Below are positions 1 to 12,766 of a DNA stretch of 64,000 bases, in pieces (positions within the stretch are counted from its first letter, which is position 1; each line of letters begins with the position of its first letter). This DNA is from Flavobacterium aquidurense (lineage in GTDB: Bacteria; Bacteroidota; Bacteroidia; Flavobacteriales; Flavobacteriaceae), in contig NZ_JRLF01000004.1 of assembly GCF_001404985.1 (NCBI RefSeq), positions 1-64,000 on the forward strand, read 5' to 3'. Made by a program: the position numbers and the translations under genes. The notes under the pieces are model-generated. The model saw nothing but the letters and a program-made list of their open reading frames with translations, did not search any database and was not told where the DNA came from.

Positions 1-33
1 AAAAAACCCTGATTCTTTCGAAACAGGGTTTTA
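1..33 (-). terminator. rrn operon terminator
   Basis: Read on the minus strand, AACCCTG and CAGGGTT arms close a short loop and are followed by a run of six T. It lies just downstream of the 5S gene, so it is the likely intrinsic terminator of the rRNA operon. Confidence 0.85.
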
Positions 34-39
34 AAAAGA

Positions 40-148
40 AAGGCGACGACATACTCTCCCACATAACTGCAGTACCATCTGCGCAGGCGGGCTTAACTAC
101 TCTGTTCGGGATGGGAAGAGGTGAGCCCCGCCGCAATAACCACCTTAA
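40..148 (-). rRNA. rrf: 5S ribosomal RNA
   Basis: This is the last gene of the rrn operon. The minus strand carries the typical 5S core (CCCATCCCGAACAGAGTAG, a loop region shared by bacterial 5S RNAs) and ends that pair as helix I. Length of about 109 nt is normal for Bacteroidota. The exact ends are set by eye and may be off by several bases. Confidence 0.92.
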
Positions 149-254
149 GGTCGTTTTTGCAATGGGTAACCAGATTAACTGATCAACATTACATAATATC
201 TTAACATACTGAGATAAAGAAAAGTATTTTTATTTATTATTTTTAGAAAGTTTC

Positions 255-280
255 TTCTCCCCGATTTGCATCGGGGAGAA
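255..280. other. Perfect hairpin in 23S-5S spacer
   Basis: Arms TTCTCCCCGAT and ATCGGGGAGAA (11 bp) close a TTGC loop. There is no T-run directly after it on the minus strand. A pre-rRNA processing site or an RNA-stabilising stem is more likely than a terminator, because 5S follows. Function is inferred only. Confidence 0.5.
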
Positions 281-291
281 AAGGGTGTACA

Positions 292-3172
<2,881 letters not shown>

Positions 3173-3317
3173 CCAATCATAAAATCAATTATGACCGTTT
3201 TTTTTTGTCTTTTATTATTTGTATTACTACTATAACAAAAAACGCTTTCTACTTTTTATTATTTTCTTATCTCAATATGTCAATGAACTTTTATTTACTA
3301 TATTTATAGTAAATCAG

Positions 3318-3391
3318 TGGAGAATAACGGAGTCGAACCGTTGACCTCCTGCGTGCAAGGCAGGCGCTCTAGCCAGCTGAGCTAATCCCCC
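3318..3391 (-). tRNA. tRNA-Ala(TGC)
   Basis: A 74-nt cloverleaf with acceptor GGGGGAT pairing to ATTCTCC (two G-U pairs), anticodon TGC and T-loop GGTTCGACTCC. CCA is not encoded. It is the second spacer tRNA between 16S and 23S, the usual Ile-Ala arrangement. Confidence 0.95.
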
Positions 3392-3498
3392 ATTTCTTAA
3401 ATCTTAGATTATAGAATTCAGATTTTAGATTTCTAATTCTTCTCTAATTTCTTTGGTGAATTCCAACTTCCAGAATTTCCTTTTTTTAAGTTAAATAG

Positions 3499-3572
3499 TA
3501 GTCCCGGGCAGACTCGAACTGCCGACCCCTACATTATCAGTGTAGTACTCTAACCAGCTGAGCTACGAGACT
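3499..3572 (-). tRNA. tRNA-Ile(GAT)
   Basis: A 74-nt cloverleaf with acceptor AGTCTCG pairing to CGGGACT, anticodon GAT and T-arm GGCAGTTCGAGTCTGCC. CCA is not encoded. It is the first spacer tRNA after 16S. Confidence 0.95.
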
Positions 3573-3694
3573 CTGTTTTACTTAAAATTTATTATTTGAA
3601 CTAACAGCAAGAGTAAAATAGCCTTAAAATTATAATCCCATAAAGCTTCTTCTTTTTTCCCCAGCGTGTGTTTCCACTAACACTCAGGGCTCTA

Positions 3695-5212
<1,518 letters not shown>

Positions 5213-5396
5213 TTGTTGATCTTAATTACTCAAGATCGTATTGTTATTCGAATCAGTCTCTATCGGTTCTTTTCAATCTCTCGATTATCTTACTCTTTAT
5301 TCTTTTGTTTTAACATCTCTGTTAAAACGGCTGTCAATTCAATATGTCTACGAACGTGTTTCTTTTTTTTGTTTCGCTTGTGTTGCAAAGCGGGTG

Positions 5397-5428
5397 CAAA
5401 AGTAGAAAACTTATTTCTAACTGGCAAA
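5397..5428 (-). promoter_or_regulatory. rrn promoter, 16S-proximal (P3)
   Basis: On the minus strand a TTTG (5428-5425) is followed after 20 nt by TACTTTTG (5404-5397), which matches the Bacteroidota sigma-A consensus TTTG-N19/20-TAnnTTTG. The -7 box runs directly into CACCCGC, a sequence shared with the two upstream promoters and with the tRNA-Lys promoter. It lies about 190 bp upstream of 16S. Confidence 0.85.
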
Positions 5429-5520
5429 TGTTTTTTGAAGTTTTTTTTGAAAATTTTCATTTCGTTTTTCTTCTCTTTATCTGCCAACCTATCAATGAAC
5501 TTTCCGTGTTTTGCGGGGTG

Positions 5521-5551
5521 CAAACTTAAAACTTTCTTTCAATTCCCACAA
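5521..5551 (-). promoter_or_regulatory. rrn promoter, middle (P2)
   Basis: Minus strand: TTG (5551-5549), 20 nt, TAAGTTTG (5528-5521), then CACCCCGC. It is spaced 124 bp from the proximal promoter. It carries the same GCTTG around the -33 box as the distal copy. Confidence 0.8.
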
Positions 5552-5642
5552 GCTTTTTTTAATCTTTTTTTGAAAATAAATTCCCGTTTTGATCTCTTTA
5601 GCTTGCCGGTATTTCTGTGAACGTCTATCGCTGTTGCGGGTG

Positions 5643-5672
5643 CAAAAGTAGACCCTTTATTTACATTTACAA
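5643..5672 (-). promoter_or_regulatory. rrn promoter, distal (P1)
   Basis: Minus strand: TTG (5672-5670), 19 nt, TACTTTTG (5650-5643), then CACCCGC. It lies 122 bp from the middle copy, so the three promoters sit in a degenerate tandem repeat of about 123 bp. Confidence 0.85.
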
Positions 5673-5699
5673 GCTTTTTTATTGTATAATTTCAATGTT

Positions 5700-6020
5700 T
5701 TTTAAAACTTTTCCTTAACATACTGATAACACCAAACTTACAAAACACTCTTTTTTTAACTTTATAGGGATTTTCCTAAACCAAATGGCTTTTTCGCAAT
5801 CCAGCGCTTTTAAAAACTCCCGCTTTTAGGGATTTCACAGCTTTATCATCCTTTAACGATTACTTTTCAATATCAATTTTATATCCTTTTAACTGTTTTG
5901 TCCTATTTACACCATATGTCAGGATTTGGGTTGATTGGTTTGAATTGTTTTGCGCTTTCGGTAATAATACAAAAGTTATACCTTATACTTATACAGAGAT
6001 ACAATTCTTATAAGAACAAC
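5700..6020. other. Non-coding spacer between rrn and thrS
   Basis: AT-rich DNA between the rrn promoters and the dispersed repeat at 6021. I found no convincing gene, tRNA or strong hairpin. Short ORFs here have no recognisable protein features. Confidence 0.5.
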
Positions 6021-6096
6021 TTCCCTAGCCCTGATAGTAGTGGAAATCCTTTTATGCCGGTCCAGAGGCTTCGGGAGCAGGAAATAGCTCCTAATC
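6021..6096 (+). repeat. Dispersed Flavobacterium repeat, copy 1
   Basis: It begins CCCTAGCCCTGATAG and ends AGCAGGAAATAGCTCCTAA. The same two ends occur at 45268-45349, with a different central stem. The pattern of conserved ends and a variable centre suggests a structured RNA or a mobile intergenic repeat. It may belong to a known flavobacterial RNA motif such as Flavo-1, but I could not test this. Confidence 0.65.
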
Positions 6097-6252
6097 CTTA
6101 AATTCCAAAAGCTTTAATTTGCTTAGCCGGACGAATAGAACACACTTTCTATTGCAACCGAAATCTATCCTTATATATAGGTATAAAGATCAGCATGAAT
6201 ATTAAGATTTGAATTCTTCTTATATATTATAATATAAACATGAATATATGTA

Positions 6253-6283
6253 TTGTATGTATTTTTGTAATGCGTTATATTTG
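6253..6283 (+). promoter_or_regulatory. thrS operon promoter
   Basis: TTG (6253-6255), 20 nt, TATATTTG (6276-6283), with the thrS ATG 20 nt further on. Sequence and spacing fit the Bacteroidota vegetative consensus. The short leader leaves no room for a T-box or a long attenuator. Confidence 0.75.
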
Positions 6284-6303
6284 CATTCACAAAATTATAA
6301 ACA

Positions 6304-8250
6304 ATGATTAAGATTACTTTACCCGACGGGTCAATTAGAGAGTTTGCTTCAGGCGTAACTCCGATGGAGGTTGCTAAGAGCATTAGTGAAGGATTTGCAA
6401 GAAATGTGATTTCTGCTTCTTTTAATGGTACAACAATAGAAACCGAAACTCCATTGACGACCGACGGTAGTCTTATTTTATATACATGGAATGATGCAGA
6501 AGGAAAAAAAGCTTTCTGGCATTCGACTTCGCACGTAATGGCTCAAGCGCTTGAGGAATTGTTTCCCGGAATTAAGCTAACTCTTGGACCAGCAATTTCT
6601 AACGGTTTCTATTATGATGTAGATTTTGAAGATCAAAAGATTACTGACGCTGACTTTAAAAAGATTGAGGATCGTGTTCTTGAAATTTCGAGAGGAAAAC
6701 ATGAGTTTAAAATGCGCCCGGTTAGTAAAGCGGATGCTTTAGAATTATACAAAGACAATGTTTACAAGACTGAATTGATTTCGAATCTTGAAGACGGAAC
6801 TATTACTTTTTGCGATCATGCTACTTTTACTGATTTATGTAGAGGTGGACATATCCCAAATACCGGAATCATCAAAGCTTTCAAAATCATGAGCGTTGCT
6901 GGTGCTTACTGGAGAGGTGACGAGAAGAACAAACAGTTGACTCGTGTTTACGGAACTTCTTTCCCTAAACAAAAAGACTTAACTGAATATCTTGAACTTC
7001 TTGAAGAGGCTAAACGTCGCGATCACCGTAAATTAGGTAAGGAACTTGAATTATTTGCTTTCTCTCAGAAAGTGGGACAAGGTCTACCTTTATGGTTACC
7101 TAAAGGCGCTGCACTTAGAGATCGTTTAGAGCAATTTTTAAAGAAAGCCCAAAAGAAAGCCGGTTACGAACAAGTTGTTACTCCTCATATTGGCCAAAAA
7201 GAACTTTATGTTACTTCTGGACATTATGCAAAATATGGCGCTGATAGTTTTCAGCCCATACATACTCCTGCTGAAGGTGAAGAGTTTTTATTGAAACCTA
7301 TGAACTGTCCTCATCACTGTGAGATTTACAATGTAAGACCTTGGTCGTATAAAGATTTACCTAAGCGTTATGCTGAATTTGGTACTGTATATAGATATGA
7401 GCAATCTGGTGAGTTACATGGTTTAACTCGTGTTAGAGGGTTTACTCAGGATGATGCGCATATTTTTTGTACTCCGGAGCAATTAGATGAGGAATTCAAA
7501 AAGGTAATTGACCTGGTACTTTATGTATTTGGTTCGCTAGGTTTCGAAGACTTTACAGCTCAAATTTCATTGAGAGATAAGGAGAACAGAGATAAATATA
7601 TTGGTACTGACGAAAATTGGGAGAAAGCAGAGAATGCTATCATTAATGCCGCAGCCGATAAAGGTCTTAATACCGTTGTAGAATATGGCGAAGCTGCTTT
7701 CTATGGTCCTAAGCTTGACTTTATGGTTAAAGATGCTCTAGGAAGACAATGGCAATTGGGAACTATTCAGGTTGATTACAACCTTCCTGAACGTTTTGAA
7801 TTGACTTACAAAGGTGCTGATAATGAATTACATCGCCCTGTTATGATTCACAGAGCTCCTTTTGGATCTATGGAACGTTTTATCGCAATTTTACTAGAAC
7901 ACACTGCGGGAAATTTCCCACTTTGGCTAATGCCGGAACAGGCTATAATCTTGTCTTTGAGCGAGAAATACGAAATATATGCTAAAAAAGTTTTAGATTT
8001 GCTAGAAAATCACGAAATTCGCGCCCTAATTGACAACCGAAGTGAGACTATTGGTAAGAAAATTAGAGATGCTGAAATGCAGAAAATACCATTTATGCTT
8101 ATTGTAGGTGAGGAAGAGGAGAAAAACGGAACTATTTCTATCCGTCGTCACGGTCAAGAAGGAAAAGGGAATATTACAGTTACAATTGATGAATTTGTCG
8201 CTATTGTAAACGAAGAAATAAAAAAGACATTAAAAGTTTTTACAGTTTAA
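6304..8250 (+). CDS. thrS: Threonine--tRNA ligase
   Basis: Cytoplasmic enzyme that charges tRNA-Thr with threonine using ATP. The 648 residues give the full class II layout: TGS domain (about 1-61), editing domain with the HSTSH motif (H73, H77) and CRGGH, the catalytic core with the zinc-site motif MNCPHHC, motif 2 [10 protein letters not shown], motif 3 [11 protein letters not shown], and the anticodon-binding domain after about residue 540. Editing histidines sit at the same numbers as in the E. coli enzyme. The ATG lies 20 nt from a good promoter and has no Shine-Dalgarno. It heads the thrS-infC-rpmI-rplT operon, a conserved bacterial order. Confidence 0.98.
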   Translation: MIKITLPDGSIREFASGVTPMEVAKSISEGFARNVISASFNGTTIETETPLTTDGSLILYTWNDAEGKKAFWHSTSHVMAQALEELFPGIKLTLGPAISNGFYYDVDFEDQKITDADFKKIEDRVLEISRGKHEFKMRPVSKADALELYKDNVYKTELISNLEDGTITFCDHATFTDLCRGGHIPNTGIIKAFKIMSVAGAYWRGDEKNKQLTRVYGTSFPKQKDLTEYLELLEEAKRRDHRKLGKELELFAFSQKVGQGLPLWLPKGAALRDRLEQFLKKAQKKAGYEQVVTPHIGQKELYVTSGHYAKYGADSFQPIHTPAEGEEFLLKPMNCPHHCEIYNVRPWSYKDLPKRYAEFGTVYRYEQSGELHGLTRVRGFTQDDAHIFCTPEQLDEEFKKVIDLVLYVFGSLGFEDFTAQISLRDKENRDKYIGTDENWEKAENAIINAAADKGLNTVVEYGEAAFYGPKLDFMVKDALGRQWQLGTIQVDYNLPERFELTYKGADNELHRPVMIHRAPFGSMERFIAILLEHTAGNFPLWLMPEQAIILSLSEKYEIYAKKVLDLLENHEIRALIDNRSETIGKKIRDAEMQKIPFMLIVGEEEEKNGTISIRRHGQEGKGNITVTIDEFVAIVNEEIKKTLKVFTV

Positions 8251-8266
8251 CTTAAATTATAAAGTC

Positions 8267-8824
8267 ATAGCAATAAGAAGCAACAGAGGTTACCAACCTC
8301 GAGTAGAAAAAAAAGATGCACACAGAATAAATAACAATATTCGTGGTGTACAAGAAGTAAGATTAGTAGGCGAGAACATCGAACCAGGTGTATTTAAGCT
8401 TGCTGAAGCTTTACGTTTAGCAGATCAATTCGAATTAGATTTAGTTGAGATTTCGCCAAATGCTGAGCCGCCGGTTTGTAAAATCATGGATTACAAGAAA
8501 TTTGTTTACGAACAAAAGAAACGTGATAAGGTATTAAAAGCTAAGTCTACGCAGGTTGTCGTAAAAGAAATTAGATTTGGTCCTCAAACGGATGAGCATG
8601 ATTACGAATTTAAAAGAAAGAATGCTGAGAAATTCCTGAAAGAAGGTGCTAAATTAAAAGCATTCGTTTTCTTTAAAGGACGTTCAATTATCTATAAAGA
8701 TCAAGGACAAATTTTATTATTACGTTTGGCTACAGATTTAGAAGAGCATGGTAAAGTAGAAGCTATGCCAGTTTTAGAAGGAAAGAGAATGATCATGTTC
8801 ATTGCTCCGAAGAAGAAGAAATAG
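8267..8824 (+). CDS. infC: Translation initiation factor IF-3, AUA start
   Basis: IF-3 binds the 30S subunit, prevents 50S joining and rejects wrong start codons. The reading frame has no ATG, GTG or TTG before the internal ATG at 8486, yet homology to IF-3 begins at ATA 8267 (residues [11 protein letters not shown] after the start). That start gives 185 aa, the normal family length; starting at 8486 would remove the N-terminal domain. The N-domain covers about 1-85 and the C-domain about 90-180, ending in a lysine tail. It follows thrS by 16 nt. E. coli infC uses AUU, which allows IF-3 to repress its own translation; the AUA here suggests the same logic. The start is inferred from frame and homology. 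Confidence 0.93.
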   Translation: MAIRSNRGYQPRVEKKDAHRINNNIRGVQEVRLVGENIEPGVFKLAEALRLADQFELDLVEISPNAEPPVCKIMDYKKFVYEQKKRDKVLKAKSTQVVVKEIRFGPQTDEHDYEFKRKNAEKFLKEGAKLKAFVFFKGRSIIYKDQGQILLLRLATDLEEHGKVEAMPVLEGKRMIMFIAPKKKK

Positions 8825-8916
8825 TGTTCAGTTTTAAGTATTCAGTAAGAACTTGAAACCTTAAACTTGAAACAAAAAAAATAAGTAAGTAAGAATAAAT
8901 TAAAACACTAGGAAAA

Positions 8917-9114
8917 ATGCCTAAAATGAAAACAAAATCTAGCGCCAAGAAACGTTTTAAAGTTACTGGTTCTGGAAAGATTAAAAGAAAGCATGCTTTT
9001 AAAAGTCACATCTTGACTAAAAAATCTAAGAAACGTAAATTAGCTTTGACACACTCAGCGCTAGTTCACTCTACAGATATGAAAAGCATCAAACAACAAT
9101 TAAGAATTATCTAA
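8917..9114 (+). CDS. rpmI: 50S ribosomal protein L35
   Basis: A 65-residue very basic protein starting [14 protein letters not shown], the standard L35 N-terminus, with a lysine-rich body. It is a structural part of the large ribosomal subunit. It follows infC by 92 nt and precedes rplT, as in most bacteria. An A-rich stretch rather than an SD precedes the ATG, apart from a weak AGGAA. Confidence 0.97.
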   Translation: MPKMKTKSSAKKRFKVTGSGKIKRKHAFKSHILTKKSKKRKLALTHSALVHSTDMKSIKQQLRII

Positions 9115-9297
9115 TATAAGTCTAAAGTTGTAAAGTCTTAAGGTTGCAAAGTTTTAAACTTTTGACATTTGACTTTCAAACCTTTGACTAAAGATTTTCT
9201 TTAGGTTAAAAAAATTATTTAAAAATAACCTTGGAGTATGGCTTTTAAGTTCCTTTGATTTAATTCAGGACGCCTGCTACAAAAACACATTAAAATT
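9115..9297 (+). promoter_or_regulatory. rpmI-rplT intergenic leader, possibly structured
   Basis: A 183-nt gap inside an otherwise compact operon. It contains an AGGTTA/TAACCT hairpin (about 9202-9229), followed by GGAGTATGGC and CAGGACGCC segments. In other bacteria L20 represses this operon through a leader that mimics its rRNA site. Whether this gap plays that role is only inferred from its position and length. Confidence 0.3.
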
Positions 9298-9642
9298 ATG
9301 CCAAGAGCAGTAAATTCAGTTGCTAAAAGAGCAAGAAGAAAAAAAATAATGAAGCAAGCCAAAGGTTTCTTTGGTAGACGTAAAAACGTTTGGACAGTTG
9401 CTAAGAATGCAGTAGAGAAAGCAATGTGCTACGCTTACCGCGATAGAAAACAAAACAAAAGAAATTTCCGTGCATTATGGATTCAACGTATCAACGCTGG
9501 AGCTAGATTGGAAGGAATGTCTTATTCTCAATTCATGGGTAAAGTAAAAGCTAACGGAATCGAATTGAACCGTAAAGTTCTTGCAGATTTAGCAATGAAT
9601 CACCCTGAAGCTTTCAAAGCAATACTTAATAAAGTAAAATAA
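9298..9642 (+). CDS. rplT: 50S ribosomal protein L20
   Basis: A 114-aa basic protein, [19 protein letters not shown] onward, matching L20 over its whole length, including the ARLEG and YSQFM segments. It is needed for early assembly of the 50S subunit and in several bacteria is the repressor of its own operon. It is the last gene of the operon and is followed by a strong terminator at 9683. Confidence 0.97.
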   Translation: MPRAVNSVAKRARRKKIMKQAKGFFGRRKNVWTVAKNAVEKAMCYAYRDRKQNKRNFRALWIQRINAGARLEGMSYSQFMGKVKANGIELNRKVLADLAMNHPEAFKAILNKVK

Positions 9643-9682
9643 ACGTTTTATAAACTAAATTTAGATTACTTACTTATCATAG

Positions 9683-9718
9683 AAAAACCATTCGCCACGG
9701 CGGATGGTTTTTTGTTTT
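9683..9718 (+). terminator. thrS-rplT operon terminator
   Basis: An 11-bp stem, AACCATTCGCC with GGCGGATGGTT (one G-U), is followed by a T-rich run. It lies 40 nt after rplT. Confidence 0.88.
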
Positions 9719-9744
9719 TATACGCGTCTCTACAAGTTGTTACT

Positions 9745-9774
9745 TTTGAGAATTGATTTTAAAAAGTACATTTG
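9745..9774 (+). promoter_or_regulatory. Promoter of Crp-like gene, nearly leaderless
   Basis: TTTG (9745-9748), 18 nt, TACATTTG (9767-9774). The first ATG of the gene is only 3 nt after the -7 box, so transcription probably starts at or inside the first codons. Confidence 0.6.
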
Positions 9775-9777
9775 TAA

Positions 9778-10368
9778 ATGAATAAAAATACAAACATGTA
9801 TAAAGCACTTTTTAGACATATTGAAAAGATTGTCACATTAGAACCTTGCGAGATTGAAATACTAGAATCATGCTTGAATGTTTCTACAATAAAAAAGAAA
9901 GAGCTTGTATTACAAGAAGGTCAAATATGTAACATCCTTTATTTCATCATCGAAGGCTGCATGAGACAATATATTATAAACGATAAAGGAATTGAACAAA
10001 CACTTCAATTTGGCATTGAAAACTGGTGGATTACAGATTACCTAAGTTACCATAATGATATTCCATCTCATTTCTATATTCAGGCTGTTGAGAAATCGGA
10101 AGTTATTACTATTGAAAAATCAACTTTAGAAACTCTACTTATTCAAATTCCAAAACTGGAACGCTATTTTAGAATTGTTGCCCAGAAATCTTTTGGTGCA
10201 GCACAAATGAGAATCAAATTTTTATTTACAATGTCGGCTGAAGAAAGATATCATCATTTTAATGGTTTACATCCCGAATTCGTACAACGTGTTCCGCAAT
10301 ACATGCTTGCCTCCTATCTGGATTTCTCGGCAGAGTTTATGAGTAAAATTAGAGCTGGCAAGATCTAG
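9778..10368 (+). CDS. Crp/Fnr-family transcriptional regulator
   Basis: A 196-aa protein with a cyclic-nucleotide-binding-like beta-roll (about 25-120, including LYFIIEGCMRQY) and a reduced C-terminal helix-turn-helix (about 150-196, YMLASYLDFSAEFMSKIRA). Proteins of this type are common in Flavobacteria as single-domain-like Crp relatives. The -7 promoter box ends 3 nt before the first ATG, so the second ATG at 9796 may be the true start. It is followed 77 nt later by an AhpD-like gene, which suggests it controls that gene. The effector is unknown and the classical cAMP-contact residues are not obvious. Confidence 0.88.
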   Translation: MNKNTNMYKALFRHIEKIVTLEPCEIEILESCLNVSTIKKKELVLQEGQICNILYFIIEGCMRQYIINDKGIEQTLQFGIENWWITDYLSYHNDIPSHFYIQAVEKSEVITIEKSTLETLLIQIPKLERYFRIVAQKSFGAAQMRIKFLFTMSAEERYHHFNGLHPEFVQRVPQYMLASYLDFSAEFMSKIRAGKI

Positions 10369-10445
10369 TGTAATTTCTTGAAGTACTTCAAGTTTTTTAA
10401 AGCAGATATCCGTGACCTTTGTATCAAACTTTAAAAATAAATAAA

Positions 10446-10880
10446 ATGAAATCAAGAATTGTTATTCAAAAGGTGGCTCCGGAAGCTTATGAAGCTTTAA
10501 TGAATTTAGAAAAGTATAACGCAACTACTTCAGTTACTCCAATACAGAAAGAACTAATAAAAATTCGCGCTTCACAATTAAATGGTTGTGCTTTTTGCAT
10601 CAACATGCATACTGCTGATGCCAGAAAATATGGCGAGACTGAAAAACGCATTTACTTATTGAGTGCATGGCGTGAAGCTGATGTTTATACTGAAGAAGAA
10701 AAAGCAATTTTAGCTTTGACTGAAGAAATTACGATGATTAGTAATCATGTATCTGAAGAGGTATATGAAAACGCAGCTCGTTTATTTGATGAAAAATACC
10801 TTGCTGAAATTATCTTGCTTATAATAACCATAAATTCATGGAACAGATTAGCAATAGCAACAGGAATGAGAGCTGTATAA
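10446..10880 (+). CDS. AhpD/carboxymuconolactone decarboxylase-family protein
   Basis: A 144-aa protein of the CMD/AhpD-like fold. The motif CAFCINMH gives C48, C51 and H55, the CxxCxxxH peroxidase centre of the alkylhydroperoxidase branch, so a thiol-dependent peroxide or reductant role fits better than ring decarboxylation. The start at 10446 was chosen because homology begins at MKSRIVIQK; an upstream in-frame ATG at 10419 would add nine unrelated residues. It sits behind the Crp-like regulator and before a strong terminator. Confidence 0.9.
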   Translation: MKSRIVIQKVAPEAYEALMNLEKYNATTSVTPIQKELIKIRASQLNGCAFCINMHTADARKYGETEKRIYLLSAWREADVYTEEEKAILALTEEITMISNHVSEEVYENAARLFDEKYLAEIILLIITINSWNRLAIATGMRAV

Positions 10881-10905
10881 GATCAAGTACAATACTAATA
10901 ATTAA

Positions 10906-10933
10906 AAAAGCCCTTAAACAGTTTAAGGGCTTC
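10906..10933 (+). terminator. Terminator after AhpD-like gene
   Basis: AAGCCCTTAAAC and GTTTAAGGGCTT form a perfect 12-bp stem followed by TCTTTGTGTTT. It separates the regulator/AhpD pair from the sensor-kinase region. Confidence 0.85.
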
Positions 10934-11026
10934 TTTGTGTTTAATTAAAATTAGGATTTGATTGTAAAACTAAAATAAATAACCAAATTAGTGTATTTAT
11001 TACTTTTCTTAAATATTTAAATTCTA

Positions 11027-11034
11027 TACTTTTG
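11027..11034 (+). promoter_or_regulatory. -7 box of the TPR-kinase operon
   Basis: TACTTTTG ends 4 nt before the ATG at 11039. No clean TTG box is visible 19-20 nt upstream (TTTTC at 11004-11008). The position implies a leaderless or nearly leaderless transcript. Confidence 0.5.
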
Positions 11035-11038
11035 GAGC

Positions 11039-12763
11039 ATGATACCAAACAGATTACAAATTTATCTATATATTATTTTTGCAATTTTTATTTTACTTTC
11101 ATGCCAAAAAAATAATGATGATATAATTATAATTCCAAACAATAAAACAGAAGTTAAAAAACTTATTATAGTAGCCGATCGTTTTTATAACAATAAAAAT
11201 TTTGACAGTGCATTTTACTATTACAATAAAGTAAAGTTCATTTGTAATCCTATAACAGATTCTGAAAATTTTGTCAGCACAGTAAACCGAATGGCTGAGA
11301 TCCAACAAAATCAAGGAGATTATACTGGAAGTGAATCTACTGTTACTGAAGCAATCCCTTATTTAAAATATATAAAGAATCCGGAATATGCATGGAATAC
11401 TTATATCACTTTAAGTATAAACTTTTTAAATACCTACGATTATAAAAAGGCAATCTTATACAATCAAAAAGCTTTTGAGTTAAAATCAAAACCATGGCAA
11501 AAATTAGCTGCAGAAAATAATATTGCAATTATATTGATCGAGGAAGAAAAATATCATGAATCGCTTGAAATTTTTCTTCGGTTATTATCAAAAAAAGAAG
11601 TTACCAGTGATGATGAGTTTCATTCTAAGGTACTTGACAATACAGGGTTTTGTTATTTTAAAATTAATGATTCAGAAAATGCAATTCGTTATTTTAATAA
11701 AGGTCTTGAAATAAGACAAAAGGGAAAAAAAACTTTCGACTTAGGAAAAAGTTATTTTCACTTTGCAAAATATTACGAAAAAAGAAATCCCTCGCTGGCA
11801 AAGAAATATATGCTTTCTAGTTATACGCAATTTACCATTAGTAATAGTGTAGACGAAAGGATGGAGTCCTTAAAACTATTGATCACAAATAGTTCTGATC
11901 GAGAATTGAAAAAATATTCTGTAATTTATGTAAATCTAGTCGATAGTATATTTGAAGTTCGACAAAAAGCAAAAAATCAATTTGCTAAAATTAAATACGA
12001 TTCTAAAAAAGACAGGGATGAAAATCTAAAACTTAAAACTCACAAAGTAGAAAATCAACTTCAGATTGAAAAACAAAAAAATAGAAATATTATTTCATAC
12101 ATCATCATTATATTCACTCTTAGCCTTATTTTAGTTCTCTATTTTTACTTAACATCCAGAGGCAATAAAGAAAAAATTGAAGCTACTTATAATAGTGAAA
12201 CACGCATTGCAAAAAAATTACATGATGAACTTGCGAACGATATTTATCATACGATGGCGTTTGCAGAAAACAAAAACCTTTCTCTGGTCGAAAACAGAGA
12301 GCATTTAATAAACAATCTTGATGCTATATATTCAAGAACACGTGATATATCAAAAGAAAATAACCCAATTATTACTTCAGAAAAATATATATTTTACTTA
12401 GAAGAAATGATTGCAGGATTTAATACTCCGCATCTTTATCTTTTAGTAAATAATATAGATACTATATCATGGGATAAAATTGATAAGAATAAAAAAATAA
12501 CTGTTTACAGAGTACTACAGGAATTACTTGTAAATATGAAAAAACACAGTGATGCTACTTTAGTTTCTATTACATTTAAAGCCACATATAAAAGTATTAT
12601 TGTCAATTATACAGATAACGGAAAGGGTATTGATTTAAATAATATTACATTTAGAAATGGACTTCATAATGCAGAAAACAGAATTCTAGCCATAAAAGGA
12701 AAGATTGATATTCATACAGCTCCTAAAAAAGGATTTAAAGTCTTTTTTGAATTTCCCTTGTAA
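11039..12763 (+). CDS. TPR-containing sensor histidine kinase
   Basis: A 574-aa sensor with a signal or lipoprotein-like N-terminus (lipobox LLSC, Cys22), TPR repeats (about 40-290), a coiled-coil segment, one membrane helix (about 351-371) and a cytoplasmic kinase. The phospho-acceptor is H395 in AKKLHDELANDIYHT, similar to the HisKA_3/NarX group. The ATPase domain shows an N-box (ELLVNMKKH), the G1 motif TDNGKGID and a short C-end. TPRs outside the membrane would sense a peptide or protein partner. It is paralogous with the next gene, 3 nt downstream. A LuxR-like response regulator at 14803 is the likely partner. Confidence 0.9.
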   Translation: MIPNRLQIYLYIIFAIFILLSCQKNNDDIIIIPNNKTEVKKLIIVADRFYNNKNFDSAFYYYNKVKFICNPITDSENFVSTVNRMAEIQQNQGDYTGSESTVTEAIPYLKYIKNPEYAWNTYITLSINFLNTYDYKKAILYNQKAFELKSKPWQKLAAENNIAIILIEEEKYHESLEIFLRLLSKKEVTSDDEFHSKVLDNTGFCYFKINDSENAIRYFNKGLEIRQKGKKTFDLGKSYFHFAKYYEKRNPSLAKKYMLSSYTQFTISNSVDERMESLKLLITNSSDRELKKYSVIYVNLVDSIFEVRQKAKNQFAKIKYDSKKDRDENLKLKTHKVENQLQIEKQKNRNIISYIIIIFTLSLILVLYFYLTSRGNKEKIEATYNSETRIAKKLHDELANDIYHTMAFAENKNLSLVENREHLINNLDAIYSRTRDISKENNPIITSEKYIFYLEEMIAGFNTPHLYLLVNNIDTISWDKIDKNKKITVYRVLQELLVNMKKHSDATLVSITFKATYKSIIVNYTDNGKGIDLNNITFRNGLHNAENRILAIKGKIDIHTAPKKGFKVFFEFPL

Positions 12764-12766
12764 AAA

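Noticed and set aside
8486..8824. Short IF-3 starting at the internal ATG
   Set aside because: It would lack the N-terminal domain; the frame is open and clearly homologous back to ATA 8267.
10419..10445. Longer start for the AhpD-like protein
   Set aside because: The extra nine residues are not conserved; similarity begins at the second ATG.
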